Of a DNA stretch of 64,000 nucleotides, positions 10,621-21,300 are shown in pieces. The DNA is from Pinus tabuliformis (taxonomy: Eukaryota; Streptophyta; Pinopsida; Pinales; Pinaceae): contig CM062805.1 of the NCBI GenBank assembly GCA_031772625.1, positions 513,712,102 to 513,776,101 of the forward strand. The letters are read 5' to 3'. Numbering within the stretch: the first letter of the stretch is position 1; each line of letters begins with the position of its first letter. The notes beneath the pieces are model-generated. The model saw only the letters and a program-made list of their open reading frames with translations. It did no database searches and was not told the DNA's origin. A program made the position numbers and the translations under genes.

Positions 10621-13436
10621 GTGAGTAAACCGCCTTTACCGCTCGAAGCTACACCTATTGGGTCAAAGAGGTCTCATTTGACTGGATCCAGCACTTCACA
10701 AGCATCTGGTTCTTCATCTGAATTACCAGAAACACCTATATCGGTAAGTATTGTGACCCCAGTTACTCCTACGGTTACTGGTACATTTGTTACTGAAGTG
10801 GAATATCCACAATTACTTGAGGAAACTAGAACTGAATCTAGTGAAACAGTACCCTAAGTTGTTCAACAACAAATTGATTCTCAATTCGAAGTTGTTCAAC
10901 AAGAAATTACTTTTGAACTTGAATCTGTTCGACCAGAGCTGGATCTTAAACCCATCATTATTCAATCAGGAGTTACTTATGAACCAGAAGTTGTTCACGA
11001 AGCCCAACCTGAACTTGTTATTTTACTAGAACATTTGGATCTTGAGGTGGAACAATCAGAAGTTGTTATCCTACCGGAAGAAGATCGACCGGTAGATCCT
11101 CAGACATCCATAACTATCGACACCTCCTCTTTACCTCAGCAACAACCAAAAATATATTACAGACCAGATGGTGAAATTATTCCACCTGGTTTTATTTCAA
11201 TAGAAGAGGAACCTAAGGTAGAATCACCTAGAACTCCATTCCATTTTTGAACTGGAATTTATTTGTATCCTTATACTCCTCATTTCACTTCTCCTTTTGA
11301 TCTTGATTACTTTCAGACACTTGTTGATTCGTTAGGAAACTTATTTGGACATTTGACTATGGCAGAGTCAACATCCCAGACCATACCATCTGTTACAGCT
11401 ACGGCAGAATCTTTTGTCACAACCTCTTCAATGTTTACTACGACACCTGAGTCACACTTGTATGGTGTTCTGTCCATCCCATCGGGTTACCAATCTTTAT
11501 CAGGAACCCACTCAGGTGTTGCTTCTAGTCCTTGGTCTTCACCAATGTCCTCTACTGGAATTTTATATGGTTCCTCATTTATGGGTACCGAACAGCTGGA
11601 CCCATCAAGTTCACATCAAACCAGTTCATCTGGTTACTGTCCTATGTATCTGCTTGACACTGGACTACCCCCATATGGAGAAAAATATGCATATTCTCCT
11701 TATCCTCCATATTCTAGGGGGCAACCATATGTCGATATGTTGTCATCTTTAGGTCATCCTAGAATGATTGTCTATCAGTGGCAGCCAACCATGCCTGTTC
11801 AACCTAGGCTTGTGTATCCATCACAACCTATGCAATATGTCTCATCCATACCTACAACACCTGTTGTTACAACTGTGCCATAGTCACAAGCCCAAATTGT
11901 TGTATCACAACCTATGCAAGTTGGCCCTTCAACCTCAGACCCCTAAGTTTCAAGTATAGAGATCCAGCCTTCTCAGATAGTTTTACAACAACCACTTGTA
12001 TCTGGAGTCCAACAACTTCAATCTAGTTTACCATTTACTGGAATGACTCAGACTTACATTGGTTTAGTGTATTCACAACATGTTCAACCTTACATTGGTG
12101 GGCAACAACAACTGTTAAATCAACAATCGTTGTACCAACAACAACAATATTTGCTTCAACAGCCTTGGCAGCCCCAATATCAACAGCAACAATTCCAGCA
12201 ATACCAAACTCAACATGGACTTGGCCAACAAGCTCATGTTAGGTTTGGTCAGCAACAAGTTTATCCAGGCCCTGGTCAACAAGCCTATGCTGGGTTTGGA
12301 CAACAACAAATTTACCCTGGTGCACAACAACAACAACCTTACACCGGATTTGCTCAACAAACTTACCCATATCAAGGTTACTAATAGTAGATGCCTTATG
12401 CTGGTATGAAAAGGCCCATTGCCCAGGCAATTCCATCTTACCCTGGATATGCTCAACCTGACCTCAATAGGCAGTTGCCTTTCATTATGACACTTGAGTT
12501 ACCAGATCTAAATCAGCTCACTAATGACCCAATTATTTATGCACCTTGGTGGTCGGTGATTCCTCATAAGTTACCTTCTGATATTCTGAAATTTAATGGA
12601 AATCTTGGAGAAGACCCGTCCAACCATGTCATGAATTTTCATTTATGGTGTTCATCAAACTCCTTGAATGATGATTCTACTAGACTTCATATTTTCCAGA
12701 GAACACTTACTAGTCCAGTTGCGAAGTGGTACATCGAGTTACCACAAGCTTCTTTTGATAACTTCACTACTTTAGCTACCACGTTTTTAACCCACTTCCA
12801 GTTACCCATATGATATGAGACTGGAACAGAACTATTAACCAACTTTAAATAGACTATTGTTACTCATATATCTAATCATATTCATGAGTGGCATCGTCGT
12901 CGTCAAATGGTTAAAACTTTTGTTCCTAATAATCTTCTAGCTGAGTGATTTATAAAATCCTTGCTTCCATCTATCACTGAGGATGTGGAGAAAGGTGAAG
13001 TTGTCACAGAAGAGAAAGTAATTGCTCATGCCCAATATTTTGACTTGATTTATACACAGTCTGGCACGCTCTATGACAAGATTTTGAATGCATCCCGACC
13101 AGCTTTCACTGTTCCTCCTCCACCATCAAGGACTCTCATGCTGGCGATGGAGTGATTGGTTCTTCGAGCACACAAATGGTAGGTAGACCATCTAGTCAAA
13201 CACTTTCCATTACCAATAAAACTACAAATGCACCTGATAACACTCTTACTTCCAAAATCAATGTCGTGTCATCTGACAAGGGTAAGAATGAAAAGAAACC
13301 AGGAGGTAAGAAAAAGGGGAAAAACAAGAAAAAACAAAATAACTCCCCTCAAGAGAAATCATCTGATCCCTCTTCTTCGGCTAGAAAACCTCGTTCCCCG
13401 TGTTTCATCTGTAACGATGAGAATTTTATGTGAGAT
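10621..13436 (+). pseudogene. Gag polyprotein of A2 (broken)
   Basis: Spread over several frames. A Ser/Thr/Pro-rich N-terminal part (10621-11880) is followed by a glutamine-rich repeat region (about 12100-12384) with phrases such as FGQQQVYPGPGQQAY and FGQQQIYPGAQQQ. The gag core is at about 12440-13155: LKFNGNLGEDPSNHVMNF, then RTLTSPVAKWYIELP and FLTHFQLPI, a pattern typical of Tat-lineage gag. A lysine-rich run and a zinc knuckle start (CFICNDENFM) follow at 13280-13433. Stops occur at about 10855, 11881, 11944, 12814 and 12946 among others. It would have formed the particle; it is dead now. Confidence 0.75.
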
Positions 13437-13704
13437 TGTTCGCACCGCTCTGAAGTCTCAAAACTTCTAAAGACTTCTAATACATCTGCGGTATTTACTG
13501 ATCCTATTCCAAAATCGGAGACAAATATGGTTGCTACAGACCAAGATTCCACTTCCCAAATGCTTATGATATCCGCCTCTAAGAAGAAAGATGATGTTTT
13601 GGTGTCAACACGAAGTAAATATTATGGAAATCAACCATCGTCATCGAATAACCCGGCTGATCAAAGTGTCTAAGAAGGGAATTTGACTCAATCCAATCCT
13701 TGAT
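13437..13704 (+). pseudogene. A2 protease-RT junction, deleted
   Basis: After the zinc knuckle about 230 bases encode an acidic/serine-rich linker (for example SKKKDDVLVSTRSKYYG). The sequence then jumps to the RT thumb/connection region. The protease and the RT palm, with its catalytic aspartates, are absent, so an internal deletion lies at about 13670-13700. Confidence 0.6.
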
Positions 13705-14172
13705 TTGCCTCCACCTTCAAATCTACTACAGTTACAAAGACTCCAATGGAAGGCTAACTTTCTAAGGTTCATTCCCAATTACACTGAAATGGCTAAAGGA
13801 TTTACTCGTCTATTGAAAAAGGGGATGCCCTTCCATTGGGATCAGGTTGCACAAGCTTCCTTTGATGCTCTTAAAGATACCTTAATTAGAGCCTCAATAA
13901 TGTATTCCCCGAATTATCAACGACTACTTCCTGTATCTCGTCACTGCAGATACAACCATTGGAATGGTTTTAGTCCAAGAGGAAGATGGGATTGAACATC
14001 CGATATATTATTTGAGCGACAATCTCAATGATACAAAAATTAAGTACTCTTATGTCGAGAAAATAGCTTTAGTAGCTTTTCAAGCTATGCAGAGATTTCG
14101 CCACTATATCCTGCTTCGAAAGACCATTGTAATTTCAGATTGCAACCTTATGACATGTATTTTTTCACATCA

Positions 14173-14203
<31 letters not shown>

Positions 14204-14345
14204 GGGAATACTCAAAATGTATCGTCATTTTGTAGGAGTTTGATCTAGAATTCATCAAGTCCAAATCAAAGAAATATCTAGTTTTCGTCGAGCTACTTTG
14301 TGACCTTCCCTCGACTTCTATCAATTCAACATCAGAACCATCAAT
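13705..14345 (+). pseudogene. RT connection and RNase H remnant of A2
   Basis: LPPPSNLLQLQRLQWKANF, then FIPNYTEMAKGFTRLLKKG and FHWDQVAQASFDALKDTL, mark the gypsy RT-RNase H connection. A frameshift near 13950 leads to the RNase H part: GMVLVQEEDGIEHPIYYLS-like text and KYSYVEKIALVAFQAMQRF. The reading frame breaks at a T11G19 run at 14177-14206, where related proteins would read a short Leu-Gly-Gly-Lys. Downstream text such as FDLEFIKSKSKK can be followed to about 14340. Confidence 0.7.
14177..14206 (+). repeat. T11-G19 homopolymer junction
   Basis: Eleven T followed directly by nineteen G inside the RNase H coding remnant. It replaces what should be a short GGGG-containing codon stretch, so it is an expansion or an assembly artefact. 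Confidence 0.9.
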
Positions 14346-14439
14346 TCTAGATGAGTCTCTATTTTTTATTTTGTCATCTAATGTGTCGTATGGAGATATA
14401 CTGATTTATCTCCAGACCCAAACTTTCCATCCAGATACC

Positions 14440-15628
14440 TCTCACTTGCAACAGTGACGTATTCGATACCAAGCCAAAGATTATCTAATCGTTGGCGACA
14501 CTCTTTATCGTCATGGTATCGATACGATTTTACGAAGGTGCCTCACTCATGAGGAAGATGAGAAAGTTTTGAATGATTTCCATTCAGGTGCTTGTGGTGG
14601 ACACTTATCTGGTTATTCTAGTACATAGAGAATTCTTCGTGCTAGTTACTTCTGGCCTAGTATATTCAAAGATTGCATAATTTCCATTAGAATTTGTCAC
14701 GCATGCCAGATCTATGACCATAAAGCTAGATTACCACCTGCACCATTGCATCTTGTCGTCGTTGTTGGACCATTCACTAAATGGGGCATTGATTTCATGA
14801 CATGTAACCCTAAATCAGCTGGGGGGCATGGGTACATTATAGTCTTCATTGACTATTTTACCAAATGGGCTGAGGCGATACCAACATTAAACAACAGTGG
14901 TGAAATGGATGGTCTTTTCTTTTTCAACCATGTGGTTTCCTGGTTTGGTGTACCATAGGCTATAGTTATAGATCATGGATCTCATTTTCACAATCACATG
15001 ATGAGTGAGTTAACTTCCAAGTAAGGACTTTCACGTGATAGTTCTACTCCATACTACCCACAAGCTAATGGGCAAGTTGAGGCCATCAACAATGTCCTAA
15101 AGTGAATGCTTCAAAGAATGATAGGGGTTCATAAACGAAACTAGAATTTAATCATGTACTCTTTCATGTGGGCGTATCTAACCTTGGTGAGAAATGCAAC
15201 TGGATTCACACCCTTTCAATTGGTTTATGGTCTGGAGGCAATCTTACTGATACAATGCGAAATTTCATCTCTCAAACCCGTAATTGACCTATTACCGACA
15301 CTTTTGAAGAAGAAGCGTGTTTCTTGGAACTTATCCATCTAGATGAAACCCTTCGCGAAGCTGCATTTGCTAACAAAGTGCATAAGAAATGAATTAAGGC
15401 GCAATATGACAGAAACTTCAAGCCTCGCCTTTTCTCAGAAGGAGACCTAGTCTTGCCTTACGATCAGGAAGCTGATAAACTTGGAGCAGGGAAATTTGAA
15501 CCACTTTAGATGAGTCCTCATATTGTCAAGTGTGTTTTGGAAAAAGGTGCCTATGAGTTGGTGGATTATGATGGAATTCCATTGTCACGACATTGAAATG
15601 GATTGTATATAAAACGTTACTATGCTTA
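14440..15628 (+). pseudogene. Integrase of A2 (broken)
   Basis: Starts with YLIVGDTLYRHGIDTILRRC and a His/Cys zinc-binding part (HSGACGGHLSG, then ICHACQIYDH). The catalytic core shows KWGIDFMTCNPKSAGG, FTKWAEAIP, then IDHGSHF and STPYYPQANGQVEAINN, that is the D, D and E positions of a DDE integrase, followed by GFTPFQLVYGLEA. In-frame stops occur at about 14956, 15023, 15103 and 15340 and the C-terminal part is frameshifted to about 15628. It would insert the cDNA; it is non-functional here. Confidence 0.78.
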
Positions 15629-16039
15629 ATTGAGTGTAGTAAAAATCATTGTATATGCGCTTTAATTTCATAAGTGTGTGTGAGTGTGTCTTTTAGAGTT
15701 TTTATGTGGTTAATTAATCTGCTTTTCATTTGTTTTAGACGTCAGAACCAGCTTTGGAACCGTTTGTTGGTTACTCTGATGGTGCTAGTCGTAGGATGCA
15801 GAACCTATCTTCTGCAGCATGGTCCATTTTCGCTCCAAGTGGAAAGTCAGTGACTTTTCAAGGGATTTGTATCGGTTGATCGACGAACAATGTCGCTGAG
15901 TATAGCACATTGATCAAACTTCCCTCTGGTGCCATTTCACTTGGCAACTGTCAAATCATCATTAGGCTGGATTCACAACTTGTTGTACTACAACTAACAA
16001 ACATTTATACTGTCTGAAATCCAAAAATTATTCGTATGT

Positions 16040-17572
16040 TGTTGGAAATAATACTGAGAGGGGGGTGAATTAGTATTATCAGACCAATAATTTAATTTCC
16101 TAGACAGATTTGTATAGGCTACTTCAGCTAAGTGAACTAGAATGTATGTACTTAAAGCAACCAGCGTATATGCAGAGAGCTTTTGATTTACCCAATTTAT
16201 CATGCACTGAACTTTAACCAGTATATCAGAGATTTATTAGGTAGTGTAGTAAAATCAGAATAAAGCATCACACATAAGAAACACACATGAACACTAAGAT
16301 ATAAGGTCGAAATCCAATGTGGGTGAAAACCACGAGCTGTTTTCATCTCTGTCTTCTTTTAATAATAAGAAAATTTGTTTACAATCTTGTATTGGTGCAG
16401 ACTTATACCAGTACGCAAGCTTCTACCCACAGAAGGTTACAACCTTCTCCCATTCTCCAACTTCTACTAGAAGGGAGCTACAACCCCCTAACTCTTGTAC
16501 TAGCCGATATGTTTACTAGTACGTAGGTGGCGACCTACAGAAGTCTACAACATTCTTTCTTCCTCCAAGGACCACGTTTCATAAATTTTCAGACTAGATC
16601 CATCAACAACATCATAACTGCAATTAAATCATCAAATACATATGCATCAACCAATCACTGAGACTCAATCATCACTTTCTGAATCAACCACAACCGAATC
16701 AATCAATCACTTTGACAACCCATCAATCTGATCATTCAGAATATTGTCACCAGAATATAGTAACCAGAACCCAGAACTCTACAACAGCAAACAAAAACAA
16801 CTGAAACATACTTTATAAGGTATACACTACTTCCATGTGTCGAACCTGCATGTATACGTGCTTTTCTCAAAGCCAACCAGTGTATACATCTGCAAATATT
16901 AATTCATAATTCTGCAGCTATTCCAGACTTCAGTTATACCCAGATCATAATATTTACAGAATAACACATGCATCAGTATTCAGATCTAGACTATACATGA
17001 TCAAACCACATAATAATAATTCATTTCAAGCCTTAAGATCCCGATCCATCATTAGATCTTATCCTTCATCAACTGCTAAGGTTCATCCTTGGTTCAGATC
17101 AAGCATAACACCATAAGCCAATAACCTGCATACTAGATCTCACACTTCATCAGATATTCGATACTTGCACACCTGGCCTAATGATCTTCTCCTCCTTTTA
17201 TAGTTTTAGGCCTTTCTCAATACCATGGACCAAAACCACTTAGGACCAATACCTTGGACCAAATACCTAGGGTCAATACCTTGAACCAGATACGTTGGAC
17301 CAATACCATGGAACAAAGACCTCGGACCAAAAACTTAGTTTTCCAAGATATACGCACTTTTCCTTCTGTGAAAGTGTGTGTGTACGTATATGCTACTTGT
17401 GGTCAGCGAACCTTTGTGTATACACAGCTTGGTCAAAGTGAACCTATGTATACCTCTCTTTTTTCATTCTGTGTAGTCTGATCTATGATTCTTTATTGTT
17501 AACCTGATGCATTGTGATCTGTCATCTGAGTGAGTTGCCATCAAGGACAACACCTGTATCATAATGCCAACA
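16040..17572 (-). mobile_element. Solo LTR L, Copia (SIRE-like) type, in A2
   Basis: Bounded by TGTTGGAAATAATACTGAGA at the left and GCCAACA at the right. The left terminus is the reverse complement of the 3' LTR end seen in C/D (...CTCAGTATTTCCAACA), so it lies on the minus strand. A minus-strand TATA box CTATAAAAGG is at 17194-17203. No internal region is attached. I find no clean 5-bp target duplication. It resembles J. GTATAC-type palindromes recur through it. Confidence 0.78.
17194..17203 (-). promoter_or_regulatory. TATA box of LTR L
   Basis: Minus-strand CTATAAAAGG. LTR J has CTATAAAAGGG at about 22957-22967 in the equivalent place. Confidence 0.5.
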
Positions 17573-17702
17573 ATTCCTTAGAGTTCGTCTTTTGGAAAGA
17601 CATTTTGAGTACATTCAATATCAACATATTTCTAGAAAATTTAACACATTAACTAACTCATTAGCAAACTATGCATTAAATAGACATTTGCAACACATGT
17701 AA

Positions 17703-17880
17703 AAGTAAATTTTCAATTCACATAATTAGTTGAATAGGATTGCATATAGCCATACGTGTAAAAACTCTAAAAGTAAAAATAGATAGATGTTTTAAAAGTT
17801 TTTACAAAATTTGTGTCGAAGACACATTTGGTCATCTGACCTAAAAACTCAAAATTCATGCAAAAACATCCTAAGTAGAC
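17703..17880 (+). other. Spacer after the second RNase H of A2
   Basis: AT-rich spacer between the RNase H stop and the antisense gene remnant. No coding or structural signal seen. Confidence 0.5.
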
Positions 17881-19114
17881 CTAGTGATGCTCCTGATAAC
17901 AGGTCACAACTTGAGCTATCATGCACAAGAGCCGCATCCAACGGCCCAGAACACCAATAGTATGGCGTTGTAGCTTCATAGGTAACTCCTCGTTCTGGAA
18001 ATCTGGAATACCAAGGGTTAATCCCTCCACATGATCTTGCAACTCTGCCAAGGTATTGACCAAATCCAAATCCTAGAGAACCGCTCTCCCAATGTTTCTC
18101 CTCGCTAGCCCACCTGCCTCCTGTTGGTTCCTCATAGCTCGAATAGTACGCACATATACATGCATGAGAATGATTTTAGTTTATTCTTGGAACATAAAAA
18201 CGTAAAAACATGTAGAAACTTAAAAAATCAAAAACATTTTGGTCAAACAATTTACCTATAGCACCCCATTGAGCGCCCACTAGTAAAATTAAATCTGGAT
18301 CTTCACAGGAAATCCATCCCTGACTATGGATGCTCCTCGATGACAATGTGTTGTCGATCAAGCCAACTGAAGAATGTAGTGGAAAAAATGATTTTTGACT
18401 GACCCGCATGTCTAGCCATCAATTCGACCCACCTCTACATCTGTGGATCTCTAGGACTAGCTACACCTAGTGTTACATGTTGTGGTTGCATCAATGGAAT
18501 TATTTATAAGGAAAAAGTGATTAAGATTGAACCATAGCTAAAATTATTCATCTTACCACTATTTACCTTTGTCAGTTGTTCTTTCAGTGAAGAAAGCACG
18601 GCCCCACACCAATTGAATATTGTTGGCTCAAGACACACTACTGCATACTGCATATATGTTCTGTTCACTAGATGAAGTGTCACACTACCAGCCAACTTTG
18701 CGATAGTGAAAAGGATAGTTCTCAAAGTCAAATCACTTACATCCCTGATGTTTATTTTCCCATCCTCTCTAGGCTGTCTACCTGGCTAAAAAAATTGTCG
18801 AATTTAATCCCTCACCGATTCACCTCCATGGGCAAATCTTGAAAGTGAGATGGGGGCACTTCGCCTCAACAGCCCATAAGAAAGTAAACATCATTGATCA
18901 TAATAGGGACCACTTTGTCCCTTATGTGAAAAACCTGATCTATCGGATCCCATGCATGAACTAGGAACTGCAATAGTTCTATTTATTGCCTCATTCCGGA
19001 CAACCTGAAATATTTTAGCAACCCACAGTTTTTGAGGGCCTCAATTGTACCTGGATTATTTAGGAAAATCATGTCTTGTTCTTCATGCTCTCTTTCTCGC
19101 CAAGTAATAGACAT
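17881..19114 (-). pseudogene. Antisense accessory gene K in A2, plant-mobile-domain-like
   Basis: Reads right to left. It begins with MSITWREREHEEQD at 19114, continues to NCGLLKYFRLSGMRQ, a stop, then LLQFLVHAWDPIDQVFHIRD and VVPIMINDVYFLMGC, another stop, then DGKINIRDVSDLTLRTILF, NRTYMQYAVVCLEPTIFNWC and FSYGSILITFSL. A further exon-like block (18240-18470) and a last block (17881-18069, ending QVVTCYQEHH) follow, with a possible splice donor near 18250. The pattern LxxFLVxxWDPxxxxFHIxD...VPIxxxDVYFL resembles the plant mobile domain; the match is from memory. Antisense extra genes between pol and 3' LTR are known in Tat-lineage elements. Several stops make it a pseudogene. Confidence 0.6.
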
Positions 19115-19700
19115 TTTGATCCAATGAAAGCCTGAAATCAAACCATAATCTTAATTAGGATCCTTTCTATGCAAAAATAGGACAAATTTTGGAGAAAATA
19201 GGTGAAACAAGTTTGGGTTCTCACGTAGCATAGCCCAGGCAAGGAGATAGTGCACTGCAGAGTAAGTAGCCTTCTATCTGGGTGCTCTTCAGTGCAGTTT
19301 TCGACATGCAAGCCTGCGTTGACCCCAAGGCAAAAAAATCTAACCCTAGAGGCCCCAAAAAACCCTAAAACTTGCATGAAATAGTAAAAGAATGACATTA
19401 AAAGAAAGAGGAAGGGTAGATCTCCTACCTAGTACAGATAGCACAAGAAATGGTCCACAGAATCTCTCACAATCAACTGCTGAAGTTTGAGGTAAAAAAC
19501 TAGCCCATAGCACAAAAATAAATGGTAAATATCAAATGGTAAAAATGACATGGTAAATACTTGTTTGATGTTTATTTCATGTTCATTAATCGAATAAACT
19601 TTAGTATTTACCTATTTTTACTCATGAAACAGGTATGTTTAATCCATTTGGTTATGTTTTGAGTAGGTTTTACAGCTAACTTATAGAATTTGATGTGCTC
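19115..19700. other. Region upstream of gene K
   Basis: No supported gene. On the minus strand at about 19240-19330 it has phrases like GTGCACT, CTGCAGTGCAC and AAGAGCACCC that resemble the palindromic motif in the B leader (30109-30124), so the upstream part of K may derive from a retroelement leader. The rest is AT-rich. Confidence 0.4.
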
Positions 19701-21285
19701 GATTGTAAATTGTATCTTTGACCACAAAGCATACTTTTATCTCTTTTTCGAGCTCTGTTCAACATCAAAAAAGGAACCTCCTTGGAATCCTCTTTAAGCT
19801 CTTTTCAGACTCTTTAAATATGAAAAGATTGTCGAGTGCTTGTCCTTTTCAGCTCGTTAACGGATTGGAAATGACATCTACTCATTATAAGTTTAACCCT
19901 TTTTCAGGCTGAGATAGATTATTTACGAAAAAGGAATACGTTGACCGAACATGGTCAATAGGTTCTCTCTCATATTGTTTTATGCTCTTTCAAGCTTGAG
20001 AGACAAATCTACGAAAAAGAACTTGTGGAGTTTTCTTTTCGTCCTTTTTCAAACTCTCTAAACATGAAAAGGACCAAGTTATCTTTGTTGTTAAACTCGT
20101 TAAAACATCAAATAGTGACAAACTTGTCGATCATGACAAGACCAAGTTTCACCTTCACTAGACTCGTTAAAACATCACATATCGATGAATTCACCTAAAG
20201 GGTGGAATTATACAACAAACATATGTTATCCTCCTCAAGCTTGATAAAAATAAAGAGGTATTAGTCAACAATGACTGGGGAAAATGGAAAAAGGGGTAAA
20301 CCCCTTTTGGTAGCAGGTCGCTCTTGAACATGACACTTTCACTTCATCACAATGACTATTTAGGTTGGGTTATCAACTTGATGGTTATCATAACATTGGT
20401 CTATCATACCATCCATCACTTTGTTTAAGGTCAATGCTAACAATTCATTTAAGTGTCGCTAACATGTTCAAGAAAAGTCATTCAGTTAAAATGCATCCTT
20501 TACAATACCATAAACGTTCATTTTCATGACCGTGATTCCTGAACCTTGTGTCATTAGTCTGTCTCCAAAATCATTACACTCATTTTGTGTCATTGATGTG
20601 GGATACATCAAGGCTCTCCTATGATGAGTCACTTCTTGTCAACAATAGCTCATTATCCAAGAAGTTGACTTAGAAATACCTTTCCAGTACCTTAAGGCTT
20701 GCTCACATCAATGGCAAGTTTCTCGCTTCTATTGATAGGTTGACATCACTGGCCTTTCACCAAAAGACTTTGTATGGTGTTCGACATTAAAGCATCCATT
20801 CACACCATGCAGAATGTACTATAGTGACTTGACGATCATTAACATTATCGATGATTTTTGTCGTGTCTATTAACGGCTTACATCATTGGTTGGTAATTAG
20901 ATTGTCTCTTCCCATGTTCAACTTCAGATCACATATTCACATGGTTAGACTCGTACTTGAGTGAATGATTGAATGAGACAGAAGACCCCAGATCTAGTTT
21001 CATCCATCCGGGCTGCGATTTCAGGAAATGTACCAAATCATCCGTACCACAGCTTTACATTGATGGTCATTCCGATCACGGGTGTATATATGTAGATGAC
21101 TATCTATGTACTTGTAATGAAAGTTTATATGTTGAGAATGGGTATGCCTTCCCTCAGAAATTCATGAGAAAAAATCAAAATATCATGATATTATGTATTG
21201 TAATCGATGCAGGTCACCAACCACTTCGGAACCTCCTCATCACATCATAAATCATATCACTCGACATTATTATTTTCGAATTCAT
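19701..21285 (+). other. A2 3' tail with hairpin units, conserved with B
   Basis: Aligns by eye with 34290-35727 of B: shared phrases include CTCTTTAAGCTCTTTTCA, GATTGTCGAG and ATGCTTTAGGGGG. It carries diverged hairpin units on the plus strand, for example CGAG 19833-19836 with CTCG 19853-19856. No coding frame is conserved. Confidence 0.65.
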
Positions 21286-21300
21286 GCTTTAGGGGGTAGT
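21286..21300 (+). promoter_or_regulatory. Polypurine tract of A2
   Basis: GCTTTAGGGGGTAGT directly before the 3' LTR, one base from the tract of B. Confidence 0.8.

Larger units (their letters stand above)
15738..17702 (+). pseudogene. Second RNase H of A2, downstream of integrase, split by LTR L
   Basis: The first part (15738-16036) reads PFVGYSDGASRRMQNLSSAA, then STNNVAEYSTLI and IIIRLDSQLVVLQL: the D, E and D positions of an RNase HI fold. The second part (about 17577-17702) reads LRVRLLERHFEYIQYQHI and NTLTNSLANYALNRHLQHM, ending in a stop. Tat elements are known to carry an additional RNase H of archaeal type; this matches. LTR L lies between RM and LRVR. Stops at about 15880 and 16015 make it dead. 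Confidence 0.72.

Noticed and set aside
16040..17572. Target duplication for LTR L
   Set aside because: The flanking five-mers TATGT and ATTCC do not match; the ends are supported by homology only.
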